A stretch of 64,000 bases of DNA from Jejuia sp043557195 (GTDB lineage: Bacteria; Bacteroidota; Bacteroidia; Flavobacteriales; Flavobacteriaceae). The stretch spans positions 620,001-684,000 of the forward strand of contig CP121314.1 of the NCBI GenBank assembly GCA_043557195.1, given 5' to 3'. Below the pieces are notes generated by a model. It worked only from the letters and a program-made list of their open reading frames with translations, did no database searches and was not told where the DNA came from. Below are positions 18,602-28,074 of this stretch, piece after piece (position 1 is the stretch's first letter; every line of letters starts with the position of its first letter). The position numbers were made by a program, and so were the translations under genes.

Positions 18602-20194
18602 CTAATCAACGGTTACCTTACTTTTCCACCAATTTTCATTGGGTTGAAAATCTTTTGATAATACCTCTAAACGCTGTTTTTCTAGCGAAGGCCATTTTTC
18701 ATTCACAGTATTTGAATATCGATTTTCGGCTTTGTCAGCGTCATAGGCTGTGTCTTTTACTGGATATTTTGCGCCCATACTTTTTAACCAAGACATTAAG
18801 TCATAACTTAATTTTTCAGCTATTTTAGGATGTTGCATGATTACGTTTAAATCGTCGGTTTCTTTTGAAGGCAGTTTATATAATTCTTCATGACCGTCTT
18901 CCCAATAATGAATTAACTTCCAGCTATCTTGTTGAATTATAGAAGCTGGTTCACCGCCCTGATTACCATAATGTGGATAATGCCAATATAAGGGTCTGGA
19001 TAGATCTAATTGTTTTCCTTCTAATAATGGTTTGAGACTGATACCGTCTATATGTTGCTCAGGATGTAACGGCACATTTGCAACATCTAAAAGCGTTGGA
19101 TAAAAATCGGTGTTTATTGCTGGAAATTCCGTTGTAGCACCATCATTTTTTAACCATGGTACTTTTATAAAATAGGGCTCGCGAATACCACCCTCCCATT
19201 GATACCCTTTCCCCCCTCTTAGCGGTAAATTGCTAGTGGCGTAATGATCTCCAGAAGCTACACCACCATTATCTGAAGTAAAAACAACAATAGTACTTTC
19301 ATCTAATCCGTTATCTTTTAATGCTTTTAAAACGATACCAACGGCGTCATCCATAGTTTCAACTAATCCTCCGTAAATGGGATTATCTTGTACTTGACGG
19401 ATAGGTAGCACACGCTCCATATTGTAACCTGAATCTGCAACACCTAAGCTATCAGCTTTATCACGGTATTTTCGCCATTTTTTTTCTGTAGTTTGAATGG
19501 GTGCATGTACTGCGTAAAAGGATAAAAATGCAAAAAACGAAGTGTCTTTATGTTTTGAAATAAAATCTGCCGTTTCGTTGGCTAAACGTAGGGTTAAATT
19601 TTCTCCTTTTTGCTTATTGGGTAATTTTGGATTGTTCCAAGGTGAAAAGAAACCTCCTTTGGGCGATCCTGCATCTATACCACCAATATTTATATCGAAA
19701 CCATGGTTTTCGGGATGTGAACCTTCGCCGCCTAAATGCCATTTTCCAGCAAAATAGGTTTTATATCCGTGATTTTTAAAAGCTTCTGCAATGGTGATAT
19801 CGGCTTTAGGTAATTGTATTACATAATCGGCTGGCAATAATTTATCATGGCGATTTCTTGTGCGCCACTCCTCACCTGTTTTTGCTCCTATCCAATCGGT
19901 GATGCCGTGGCGTGCTGTAAACTTACCTGTCATGATACTAGCGCGAGATGGACTGCATACTCTACTTGCCGCATAGCCTTGGGTAAACATCATGCCTTCA
20001 TTGGCTAATCTATCTACGTTTGGAGTTTCGTAAAAGGTACTACCCGTAACTCCCAAATCGTGATAGCCTAAATCGTCAACTAGAATGAATAGAATGTTAG
20101 GTTTGAAATTTTCTTTTAGTGTCTTTTCATTGTTTTGACACCCCAAAAAAGCGAGTAAAACTAAATTGAGACAAATTATTTTTGAATAGTGCAT
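18602..20194 (-). CDS. S1 family formylglycine sulfatase, lipoprotein
   Basis: 530 residues with a lipobox at C19 (FLGC). The metal-binding start is ILFILVDDLGYHDLG, and the formylglycine motif CSPSR has C80, followed by ASIMTGKFTARHG. Later segments FAGKWHLGGEG, FLSFYAVHAP, VFTSDNGGVA and LPLRGGKGYQWEGGIREP are standard for this family. It removes sulfate esters, probably from rhamnose-3-sulfate in ulvan oligosaccharides, and needs an anaerobic-type or FGE maturase encoded elsewhere. It sits between GH43 (174 nt upstream, gap holding a repeat) and DUF1080. The S1 subfamily (S1_7, S1_27 or other) cannot be told by eye. Confidence 0.92.
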   Translation of the reverse strand: MHYSKIICLNLVLLAFLGCQNNEKTLKENFKPNILFILVDDLGYHDLGVTGSTFYETPNVDRLANEGMMFTQGYAASRVCSPSRASIMTGKFTARHGITDWIGAKTGEEWRTRNRHDKLLPADYVIQLPKADITIAEAFKNHGYKTYFAGKWHLGGEGSHPENHGFDINIGGIDAGSPKGGFFSPWNNPKLPNKQKGENLTLRLANETADFISKHKDTSFFAFLSFYAVHAPIQTTEKKWRKYRDKADSLGVADSGYNMERVLPIRQVQDNPIYGGLVETMDDAVGIVLKALKDNGLDESTIVVFTSDNGGVASGDHYATSNLPLRGGKGYQWEGGIREPYFIKVPWLKNDGATTEFPAINTDFYPTLLDVANVPLHPEQHIDGISLKPLLEGKQLDLSRPLYWHYPHYGNQGGEPASIIQQDSWKLIHYWEDGHEELYKLPSKETDDLNVIMQHPKIAEKLSYDLMSWLKSMGAKYPVKDTAYDADKAENRYSNTVNEKWPSLEKQRLEVLSKDFQPNENWWKSKVTVD

Positions 20195-20261
20195 ATGTTG
20201 ATTTTCATTTTAATCTAAACGATTATATATTTATGTGCTTTTGCTTAAACTTCCTTAGAGG

Positions 20262-20345
20262 CCGCGTTAGGGATTGAACGGCATGTTTGAGCTCCTCGCA
20301 GAGAGCGAGTAGTGAAAGCCCGACCCCTTGTGGGTAACGCCCAAA
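20262..20345. repeat. Flavobacterial GCGTTA/TAACGC intergenic repeat, copy 1
   Basis: An element of about 80 nt bounded by GCGTTAGGGATTG and CCCGACCCC...GGGTAACGCCC, with complementary ends (GCGTTA and TAACGC). It shares these blocks with 25369-25471 and is GC-richer than its surroundings. It lies between GH43 and sulfatase, inside a presumed operon. Confidence 0.7.
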
Positions 20346-20368
20346 TTATTCAATAAATGTACTACTTT

Positions 20369-22156
20369 TTAATTTTTTGTGGCTTTTGGACCATCGTAAT
20401 CGTAAGTAAACCAATCGACATCAATATACCCTGCGTCTTCTTTTTCGTTCCACGAAAAGAACCCTAAACGATCGCCCGTCCACTTTCCGAAGGCTATGGT
20501 AAACGTTGGCCCAAATCGTTTATAGGTTTCGCCATCGAGACTATATTCGTAAGTAGCTTGGTTGCTATTATTTGATGTTCGAACGTATAAATCGTTTCCT
20601 GTAATTTCTGGTCCGTGCGTTTTTTGCGCCATGGGATCCATGTAAAACAGGTGTTTTTTTCCGTTTTCGTCTACTTCCACACCTAACAAATTGAACACGC
20701 CACCGTATCTTACAAATCCTGCTAATTGGTGAGGTTGCATCCCTGAAATATCTAATTTAGCCACGGCTGTTCCTGTGGTGATGCCCATGATACGCTGACT
20801 TAAGGTATTGGAAGCTCTCCAGAAATCTGAGTCGGAGCCATCGTTGTTCGTCCATTCGTTTATGTTTGGTCCGTAACCCTTTTCGTTTGGCAATATTTTG
20901 CTTGCTTTAAGGCGTAACCACCCTGGACGCTCGGTTAAAGACCAATGTGTGTTTCTTGGATTGTGGTTCCACTCCCACTGAAACCCTAATTTAGATGATG
21001 AAAAATCGTCGTCTGAACTTGGGGCAGTAATTGGGTAACCATCTATAGGTTTTTTGTGTTGTTTTACGGGTTCGCCAATGCCATCGTTATCTTCGTCTAT
21101 ACCTATAATTGGCCATCCGTCAACCCAATTTACAGGTTCTAAGCACTGAGGACGCCCTTGAAATGGAATGGTATCATTCTGAATTAATTGATGCATATAC
21201 CACCACGATTTATCTGGTGCTTGCATTAATGCGCCTTGGCTTGCACTCCGGTTATTAAACGCTGTACCTTTTTCTAACACGGTTTTTACTTCGTAAGGTC
21301 CATAAATACTTTCTTTTGAACGTAGTACGATTTGCTTTCTATCGTTTTTAGGATTTTTTACACCTGGTTTGGTTGACCTATCACCCATGGTCCATTGTGC
21401 TAAAAAGATATACCAAGTACCATCTATTTTATAGATTTTGGCAGCTTCAGCACCCATACCAGTGTATACCAATTTACCTGCGCCAAGGATTTTTGTACCA
21501 TCCCAACTCATTTCGTAAATTCTATTTTCGTTGCCTTCAATTGTATTACTTGCTGCTTTTTGCTTACCTGCAGTGTTAATAATCACGTAAGCTTTGTGTG
21601 TTTCTTCATCCCAAAACACGCCAGGGTCGTCTAGCACTTCGGCCTTTGGAAGCATCATAATAGGTTTACTCCACGGACCTTTAATATCCTTTGCTGTTGC
21701 CACCATCAAGCCATGTTGATAATCTATTTGGTAGCAATACCAAGTACCTTCGTGATACGCTAAATCGCCTGCCCAAGTACCAAAAGAGTAGCCATTCATG
21801 CGATCCCAATTGTATTCTGGCGCCCAAGATAAACTTTCAAACACGTGTCCCACATTAGTCCAATTTACCATGTCTTTAGACTTTAGAATAGGCATCCCTG
21901 GCGACATGTGCTGTTTTGATGTTATCATATAATAGGTGTCGCCTACTTGCTCGATATCAGAATCAGGATAATCTGCATTTAAAATAGGATTGATGTATGT
22001 GCCATCGCCTTGATCTCCAAAGCTGCCTGTTTGTGCTTGAGCCACATCTTTTGAAGATGTTGTTGTTTTGTTTTCTGGTTTCGAATTACAACTGGCAAAT
22101 GACACTAATAGTATAATAATTAGTGATTTTACAACAATATGATATACTAGTTTCAT
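20369..22156 (-). CDS. GH43 family glycosidase with C-terminal lectin-like domain, lipoprotein
   Basis: 595 residues. Lipoprotein signal with C23 (FASC). The five-bladed GH43 propeller begins at NPILNADYPDSDI (catalytic base in PDSD, D65), continues with WNRMNGYSFGTW-like and WAGDLAYHEGTWY segments, a pKa-modulating Asp in LDDPGVFWDE and the probable acid Glu in GMGAEAAKIYK. Residues about 385-595 form a concanavalin-like domain as in beta-xylosidases (DDDFSSSKLGFQWEWNHNP, GRLRL-type strands, YTYDYDGP end). Probably a beta-xylosidase acting on xylose-containing ulvan fragments. It follows GH78 by 35 nt. Confidence 0.9.
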   Translation of the reverse strand: MKLVYHIVVKSLIIILLVSFASCNSKPENKTTTSSKDVAQAQTGSFGDQGDGTYINPILNADYPDSDIEQVGDTYYMITSKQHMSPGMPILKSKDMVNWTNVGHVFESLSWAPEYNWDRMNGYSFGTWAGDLAYHEGTWYCYQIDYQHGLMVATAKDIKGPWSKPIMMLPKAEVLDDPGVFWDEETHKAYVIINTAGKQKAASNTIEGNENRIYEMSWDGTKILGAGKLVYTGMGAEAAKIYKIDGTWYIFLAQWTMGDRSTKPGVKNPKNDRKQIVLRSKESIYGPYEVKTVLEKGTAFNNRSASQGALMQAPDKSWWYMHQLIQNDTIPFQGRPQCLEPVNWVDGWPIIGIDEDNDGIGEPVKQHKKPIDGYPITAPSSDDDFSSSKLGFQWEWNHNPRNTHWSLTERPGWLRLKASKILPNEKGYGPNINEWTNNDGSDSDFWRASNTLSQRIMGITTGTAVAKLDISGMQPHQLAGFVRYGGVFNLLGVEVDENGKKHLFYMDPMAQKTHGPEITGNDLYVRTSNNSNQATYEYSLDGETYKRFGPTFTIAFGKWTGDRLGFFSWNEKEDAGYIDVDWFTYDYDGPKATKN

Positions 22157-22191
22157 GCTTTGTTTGTTAAGTATTTTAGTGTCTTATAAAT

Positions 22192-25050
22192 TTAGTTTTT
22201 AGAATACGCTATTGTGTATTCTCCAGAGCCTAAAATCACAACCCCCTCCGCTATTTCAACAGTATCATTCTGTTTAAATTCTGAAATAGGTGTCTCGTTT
22301 ATTTCTAAACTTTTAAGTTCAGAAGGTGTAACTAAAACCCTTGCTTGAGTATTGAACGGTACATAAAGATTCATACTCAATACTTCATCTTTTATCGTCC
22401 AATTATTGGTAATATCTCCATAAGGCGTTGGTACTTTCACTTCCGTTTTTGTAATAGCGGTGGGAAACTGAGGATTTACAGTAAATGCTTTGTAACCTGG
22501 TTTATCTTCTGAAGATTTAATACCACCTAATGATTCATAAAAATAAGCCGCAAAACCAGAATGCATCGGATGATTTAAAGAGTTTGTTGGCCCTTCCATG
22601 TCTTCCCAAACAAATTGGCGTTCTGGCCACGTGGTAAAACCAGAATTCATAACGTAAGTCTGACTTGGGAAATCTGGTGTGGTTAATATTTGATAAGTCA
22701 AATCTGGTTTTCCATATTCCGATAAAACAGTGTAGATGTATCGGTTTCCGTGAATTCCTGTGGAATGATGACCACCTTTTACTTCAACAATATCATGTGC
22801 TAATCCATTTACTACGCTTTCGATTTCGTTTTCAGGAACGATACCAAATTGTAAAGCCTGTACCGTTGCGGTTTGACTTTGATACCACTTATGCTTTGTC
22901 TCTGGAATTTCTACTAAAAATTGTTTGTTGAAAGCTTCTTTTAAATCGCGTTGTTCCTTTTTCATTTTTACCGCATACGCCACATCATTATTCATTTTGG
23001 CAAAGGTTTCCATAATACCTAAAACGTCATAGAAATAGGCATTGGCTGAAATAATCGGGTCGCACTCCATAGCTGATGGATTTTTACGTCGGTCCCATCG
23101 TGGCGGACACCAATCGCCCATACCATCTTGCATAATGCCGTTTTCGTCTTTATAGTTAAGATAAAAATCGGTTAAGCCTTTCATATCATTATAATACTCT
23201 TTGACTATAGCGTCATCGCCATAAAACTTATAATTATACCATGGCAAATACATGGTTGCCACACCCCAATCTATTTTTGCATAGGTTGATGTACGCTTTC
23301 CCGGGGCAATCATGGTAGGCACTTGAAACTTTATTTCAGGGTTATTATGTCCTTTTGTAGGTCGCATTTGCGTGCGGATGTCTTCCATGTATTTCTTGTA
23401 GAAATCGTACATGTCGTAATTATAAAGTGCGTATTCACAAAAGGCGTGTGCATCACCTAACCAACCACATTTTTCGCGATGCGGACAATCTTCTGGAATA
23501 CCGTGAACATTATCAACAATCGTCCATTTACTGATGCTATGCATTTTGTTTAACAGTTCATCAGAAGATGTAAAACTGCCTGTTTCTTGAATATCGGTAG
23601 CTACTAAAACTGCTTTAATCATAGTAGCATCAGGCTTTGTAGAAATGCCTTTAATTTTGGCAAATCGAAATCCGTGATAGCTAAATTTAGGTTCCCAAGA
23701 TTCTACACCATCCCCTTTGCAGATGTATTTATAAATTTGAGCCATCCCATTCGCACCGCCACCTGTCGACCCTTGAAAAATATCTTTTCCATTAGTTAAC
23801 AATGCTTCTGTGGTTATAATTTCGATGAGCTGTCCTTCTTTTTCTTTGACATTCAACTTCACCCAACCTGCAATGTTTTGTCCAAAATCGACAACCCATT
23901 CGCCATCTGCTCCTTTGAATACGTTTTGAGGTTCAAACTCTTTTAATTTTTTGATTGGCGGAATTTGGTTTGCACTTATTTTTTTAACCTTTGGCGATGC
24001 TACTTTTGCATTTCCCCAAGACGCATCATTATAATCAACTGTATTCCAATTACCGAGTTCGTAACGTGCATCATAGGTGTCTCCTCCATAAATATTATTG
24101 AATACGATTGGGCCTGTTGCTTCTTTCCAATTTTCATCGGTATAAAAATCTGATGATGAACCATCGGTATAGTTTAGTTTTATCAAACAACGTACAGTTG
24201 GCGGACCGTAAGACACGCCTTTTTTATTTGATTCGGGGTCTTTGCTCCAGGAAATATTTTGTCCGTAAAAACCATTTCCTAATATAATTCCGAAGACATT
24301 TTTACCTGTTTTTAATTGCTCTGTAATATCATAATTTACATAATAGGCTTGCTTATCGTAGTTTGAAGGTGCTGGGTCTAACACATGGTCGCCTACTTTT
24401 TTGCCATTTAAATACAACTCGTAATAGCCCAATCCGCAAATGTAGGCTTGCGCATTTTTAATGGTTTTATCTACTTTTAATTCGTTCCTAAAATAACTTG
24501 CAGGGAAACCATCAACGGGTTTTGATTTTTCCATGTTTCCCCTTTTGTAGCCTCTAAAACGGTGCTCTGAAGTTCGAGTATCTTTATTTAATGTAATCCA
24601 TTTTGAATTGCCCCAATTTTCATTTTCCATTAATCCCATTTCGAATTGTTGTACTGGCGACCAGATTGACCCCACACCTTTTTCATCCCAAATTTTAACC
24701 TTCCAGAAATAGGTTTTCATGGCTTCTAAAGCTTTACCTTGATATGTAACGTAAGTGGATTGATGGCTTTTTATTTTAGAAGAATTCCAAATATCGGAAT
24801 CAGATTCGTTTAAGTTTTCTTCTGAAGATGCTACCAAAATTTGATACGCAGATTGCGATTTATTAAAACCTTCGGCATCTACAATCCAAGAAAAAACCGG
24901 TGTTTTACTTTCAATGGCTAATGGGTTTTCTTTTGAATTGACTAATAATTCTTGAAAAGCTAGTGAAGTATTTGTAGTTTCCTTTTCATTACAAGAAACT
25001 AAAAGTAATGCAACTATGGCAATAGAAAATAGGAATTGTTTTTTTATCAT
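22192..25050 (-). CDS. GH78 alpha-L-rhamnosidase, lipoprotein
   Basis: 952 residues with a lipoprotein signal at C20 (LLVSC). Order of domains: Fn3-like (about 30-140), N-terminal jelly roll (about 185-350; YELYLNGKKVG, YDITEQLKTGKNVFGI), beta-sandwich with WVVDFGQNIAGW, the (alpha/alpha)6 barrel with the GH78 signature DCPHREKCGWLGDAH (general acid E526), and a C-terminal sandwich. It hydrolyses terminal alpha-L-rhamnose, presumably after desulfation. It is first gene of the GH78-GH43-sulfatase-DUF1080 unit, with the PUL operator upstream. Its jelly roll is notably similar to the insertion in the cytochrome protein at 28075-30909. Confidence 0.94.
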   Translation of the reverse strand: MIKKQFLFSIAIVALLLVSCNEKETTNTSLAFQELLVNSKENPLAIESKTPVFSWIVDAEGFNKSQSAYQILVASSEENLNESDSDIWNSSKIKSHQSTYVTYQGKALEAMKTYFWKVKIWDEKGVGSIWSPVQQFEMGLMENENWGNSKWITLNKDTRTSEHRFRGYKRGNMEKSKPVDGFPASYFRNELKVDKTIKNAQAYICGLGYYELYLNGKKVGDHVLDPAPSNYDKQAYYVNYDITEQLKTGKNVFGIILGNGFYGQNISWSKDPESNKKGVSYGPPTVRCLIKLNYTDGSSSDFYTDENWKEATGPIVFNNIYGGDTYDARYELGNWNTVDYNDASWGNAKVASPKVKKISANQIPPIKKLKEFEPQNVFKGADGEWVVDFGQNIAGWVKLNVKEKEGQLIEIITTEALLTNGKDIFQGSTGGGANGMAQIYKYICKGDGVESWEPKFSYHGFRFAKIKGISTKPDATMIKAVLVATDIQETGSFTSSDELLNKMHSISKWTIVDNVHGIPEDCPHREKCGWLGDAHAFCEYALYNYDMYDFYKKYMEDIRTQMRPTKGHNNPEIKFQVPTMIAPGKRTSTYAKIDWGVATMYLPWYNYKFYGDDAIVKEYYNDMKGLTDFYLNYKDENGIMQDGMGDWCPPRWDRRKNPSAMECDPIISANAYFYDVLGIMETFAKMNNDVAYAVKMKKEQRDLKEAFNKQFLVEIPETKHKWYQSQTATVQALQFGIVPENEIESVVNGLAHDIVEVKGGHHSTGIHGNRYIYTVLSEYGKPDLTYQILTTPDFPSQTYVMNSGFTTWPERQFVWEDMEGPTNSLNHPMHSGFAAYFYESLGGIKSSEDKPGYKAFTVNPQFPTAITKTEVKVPTPYGDITNNWTIKDEVLSMNLYVPFNTQARVLVTPSELKSLEINETPISEFKQNDTVEIAEGVVILGSGEYTIAYSKN

Positions 25051-25095
25051 TTTTATGGCGTAAATTATAAAATTATTCTGTGAAATTTTAATTGT

Positions 25096-25140
25096 TGAAA
25101 ATAGCTGAATACGCTAAAAATGTTATCCTGTACTATCATG
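25096..25140 (-). promoter_or_regulatory. PUL operator plus -7 box for the GH78 unit
   Basis: Minus-strand CATGATAGTACAGGATA (25124-25140), 20 nt, then TATTTTCA (25096-25103). The box is 45 nt before the ATG. Confidence 0.75.
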
Positions 25141-25175
25141 TTATGTTGATAACATTAACATTCGAGATTCCACCT

Positions 25176-25244
25176 CCTGCAAGGTCTTTTTGACCTTTTC
25201 GGTATGATTAAAACAGACCTACAAGGTTTTTAAAACCTTGCAGG
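25176..25244. repeat. REP-like palindromic repeat
   Basis: Ends CCTGCAAGG and CCTTGCAGG are inverted copies, with an inner near-perfect palindrome ACAAGGTTTTTAAAACCTTG (25221-25240). It looks like the palindromic units scattered in flavobacterial genomes; no transposase is nearby. Confidence 0.65.
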
Positions 25245-25368
25245 ACGCATCTAGGATATTAAAAATCAGATATTTATTAATCGAACTCACGTTATAGTTA
25301 TATATTTTGGAACTTGCCTAATTAGATAATCTTTTATAATGAATTGGTAAAAACCTTGGCGGATATGC
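25245..25368. other. Gap without a gene between two repeats
   Basis: Part of a 435-nt interval (25051-25485) containing a promoter, a palindromic repeat and a second repeat. This remaining piece is AT-rich and shows no ORF worth calling. Confidence 0.5.
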
Positions 25369-25471
25369 CCGCGTTAAGGATTGTATTGGAAAGCCCACAG
25401 CCCGACGATAGGAGGTACGAGGACTTGGAAAGGAAAGCCTGACCCCGCCCTAAAGCGGGGTAACGCCCAAA
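25369..25471. repeat. Flavobacterial GCGTTA/TAACGC intergenic repeat, copy 2
   Basis: Bounded by CCGCGTTAAGGATTG and GGGGTAACGCCCAAA, with AAAGCCTGACCCC and a GC-rich hairpin (CCCCGCCCTAAAGCGGGG) before the right end. It shares both ends with copy 1 at 20262-20345; the middle differs and is longer. Confidence 0.7.
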
Positions 25472-25485
25472 AAAATATTTAATGA

Positions 25486-26586
25486 TTAACAACGCTCTAA
25501 TTTTATCGGATACGCCTTGTTGGCATTCCATTGGCAGACGTATAAATTTTCGTCATTATCTATACAAACATCATGACAATGATGAAAAATAGGCTCGTTT
25601 TGAACCATGCGCTGCAATTTTCCTTTTTTGTATTTTGGTTTTGTGCCTCCGGGGTTGGACACTACTTTTCCTTTGTCATTTAAGATGGTGACATAGCCCG
25701 ATTTTGGGTTGATATTAAAAGGATGTGTGTTCTTATCGCCTTCTATATAATCGATTTCTGATGACCAGCAAACCCCTGAATACAAGGTTTTGTTGTGAAT
25801 TACGGGACGACATACAAATGCTCCCGGTAAGTTAATTTGTTCAATATATTTACCGTCTAATGTAAATCGTTTAAAGCAATTTGCTGCTCTTGACGTAATT
25901 AACAAAGTAGGTTCGCCTTTGCCTCTGTAATCGATACATACGCCATGAGCGGTTTGAAATTGATTTTGACCTGTACCTCTACCTTCTCCTATTTTTCTAA
26001 TAAACTCTCCTTCTTTTGTAAACTGCAAAATATAGTTTGCACCATAACCATCTGCAATGTAAATATCGCCATTGGGACCAATTGCGCTTTCTGTTGGTTT
26101 AAATTTATCTTTTTTATCGTATGCGCCATATTGCGACGGATGGCCGAGAATCATTAGCTCCCTACCGTCTGTTGTGGTTTTTATTACGCTTTCTCCTTTG
26201 GCATCGCAAATGAATAAAAAATCTTCAGAACCATCATTCCAAATAGATAACCCATGACCTCCTTTATAGCGAATACCCCAAGAATCTAATAATTTTCCTG
26301 ATTTATCATAAATTAAGATGTTGTTTTTGGTATTGTCGCCTACCATAATCAACCGGCCTTTGGAATCCATTACCATTTCATGGCAATTCTTTACAGGTGT
26401 AATAGTTCTATCTAAATCGCCCCAAGATTTATGCACTTTATACTTAAAATCGCCATGACCAATGACTTTATCATACATTTTAGGTTTAGATTTTAATATG
26501 TTGAAATGGGGAATAACCGCCAAACCCAAACTTGCTTTTGCCGTAGTATTTATAAATGTCCTGCGATTAATTTTAGACTTTGTCAT
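25486..26586 (-). CDS. Tat-exported NHL-type six-bladed propeller protein
   Basis: 366 residues. The twin-arginine signal NRRTFINTTAKASLG (R8-R9) indicates export as a folded, perhaps cofactor-loaded protein. The body is built of NHL-like blades (CHEMVMDSKGRLIMVGD, HGLSIWNDGSEDFLFICD, SAIGPNGDIYIADGYG, AHGVCIDYRGKGEP, CHDVCIDNDENLYVCQW), with several His and Cys (HHCHDVC near 330). Related propellers include peptidyl-amidating-lyase-like proteins, but no activity can be assigned. It follows DUF1501 by 14 nt and completes the cytochrome-DUF1501-NHL unit. A binding or lyase role on a polymer fragment is inference. Confidence 0.82.
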   Translation of the reverse strand: MTKSKINRRTFINTTAKASLGLAVIPHFNILKSKPKMYDKVIGHGDFKYKVHKSWGDLDRTITPVKNCHEMVMDSKGRLIMVGDNTKNNILIYDKSGKLLDSWGIRYKGGHGLSIWNDGSEDFLFICDAKGESVIKTTTDGRELMILGHPSQYGAYDKKDKFKPTESAIGPNGDIYIADGYGANYILQFTKEGEFIRKIGEGRGTGQNQFQTAHGVCIDYRGKGEPTLLITSRAANCFKRFTLDGKYIEQINLPGAFVCRPVIHNKTLYSGVCWSSEIDYIEGDKNTHPFNINPKSGYVTILNDKGKVVSNPGGTKPKYKKGKLQRMVQNEPIFHHCHDVCIDNDENLYVCQWNANKAYPIKLERC

Positions 26587-26600
26587 TATTGATTTAAAGT

Positions 26601-28064
26601 TTAAGCGATGTTTTCTTTTGAAGATTTCATAGGATTACCAAATAAATCTAATATTGGTTGGCCTTTGCCATCGGGTGTGGTATAAAATGGTCTACCTTCT
26701 ATTTCGTAATGGGTTTCTGGATGAATCCCCAATGCATGATAAATGGATTGATGTACTTGGTCTATCACAACTGGATTTTCTATGGATGAACAAGGTCTTT
26801 CATCGGCCGTTTTACCATAAACTAAGCCTTTTTTAACGCCTCCGCCCCACATTAAAATAGAGCTTCCATCAGTGAAATGACGGTGCATGCCGTAATGTTT
26901 TTCTTTTCTTATGATATCAGGTTGGTTAACTTGATTTTTCACTTTTTTACCCGGTCTGCCTTCCATAATAGCATCACGACTAAACTCACTTGCTAAAATT
27001 ATTAATGTTCTGTCTAGATGTCCCGATTCGTCTAAATCTTTAACAAGTTGCGCTATCGGTCTATCTATTAATTGTTTCATTTTAATAAGTCTCGTATGTC
27101 CATTTTCATGCGTATCCCAGCCTAAAAATGGTTCGTATTCTGTAGACACACTAATAAAACGCCCACCATTCTGAGCCAAACGTTTTGCCAACAAACAACC
27201 TAAACCAAAACGACCTGTATTATAAGTATCATAAACGTCTTTTGGCTCTTCTGATAAATCAAACACTTTGGCTTCTGGCGAATTCAATAAACGATAGGAC
27301 TGCTCCATAGAACGCATTAAAGACTCTCGCTGATAATCGCTAGCCTGTTCCATAACCTCGCTTTTATTAGCAAGTTCTTTATATAATTTATAGCGTGCTT
27401 CAAAACGTTTAAGCGACATGCCTTTTGGCGGACGTACACTTTCTAAACCACTGGACGGGTCCGGAATTAAAAATGGACCATATTCCGTACCTAAAAATCC
27501 TGCAGAGTGAAATGCTTTGAGCTCTTCTGACTCTCCCATTGTAAAACGTTGCCCCATGGCAATAAAAGGAGGAATAACGGGGTTTGCTGGCCCTAATTCT
27601 TTAGCTATCCATGCGCCTATATGTGGTGCTTGAACCGATTGCGGTGGTTCGTAACAGGTATGCCAATGGTATTGATGGCGGGTGTGTAAAATATGACCTA
27701 AATCGGCCGATTTATAAGAGCGAATTATAGCACCTTTATCCATTACGCTACCAATAGATTCTAATCCTTCAGAAAAATATAAATCATCGACTACAGTCGG
27801 TTTTTTTGGAAAGGTACTTAGCACTCTTTTGCTTTCCACTCCTTTTTCAAACGGGACATAAGCTTTAGGGTCGAATGTTTCAGTATGTGCCATACCTCCA
27901 GCCATCCATAGTAAAATAACAGTATCTGCGGTAGATGCTATTTTTTGAACCTCAGGCGAACAAGAACTTAAAAAACTAAATCCTGGAATTGTAGTTGCCG
28001 CTGCTGATAAACTAGCAGCACTCATTTTCTTTAAAAAATCTCTACGTGATTTATTTGCATCCAT
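26601..28064 (-). CDS. DUF1501 family Tat-exported protein
   Basis: 487 residues. It has a Tat signal (SRRDFLKKMSAASLSAAA, R7-R8) with a possible lipobox at C35 (LSSC). DUF1501 hallmarks: WMAGGMAHTETFDPK, HTRHQYHWHT, FGLGCLLAKRLAQNGGRFISV, GWDTHENGH, LDRTLIILASEFSRD and the VHQSIYHALGI end. The fold is related to the alkaline phosphatase/sulfatase superfamily, but there is no formylglycine motif. Members are abundant in Planctomycetes, nearly always beside DUF1549/DUF1553 cytochrome proteins, as here (10 nt downstream of that gene). The function is not established; esterase or hydrolase action on a sulfated or oxidised sugar is a guess from fold and context. Confidence 0.9.
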   Translation of the reverse strand: MDANKSRRDFLKKMSAASLSAAATTIPGFSFLSSCSPEVQKIASTADTVILLWMAGGMAHTETFDPKAYVPFEKGVESKRVLSTFPKKPTVVDDLYFSEGLESIGSVMDKGAIIRSYKSADLGHILHTRHQYHWHTCYEPPQSVQAPHIGAWIAKELGPANPVIPPFIAMGQRFTMGESEELKAFHSAGFLGTEYGPFLIPDPSSGLESVRPPKGMSLKRFEARYKLYKELANKSEVMEQASDYQRESLMRSMEQSYRLLNSPEAKVFDLSEEPKDVYDTYNTGRFGLGCLLAKRLAQNGGRFISVSTEYEPFLGWDTHENGHTRLIKMKQLIDRPIAQLVKDLDESGHLDRTLIILASEFSRDAIMEGRPGKKVKNQVNQPDIIRKEKHYGMHRHFTDGSSILMWGGGVKKGLVYGKTADERPCSSIENPVVIDQVHQSIYHALGIHPETHYEIEGRPFYTTPDGKGQPILDLFGNPMKSSKENIA

Positions 28065-28074
28065 TTTTTTACTT

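Noticed and set aside
25334..25531. Minus-strand ORF of 65 codons overlapping the end of the NHL gene
   Set aside because: It runs through the structured repeat at 25369-25471, and the NHL frame is the real one.
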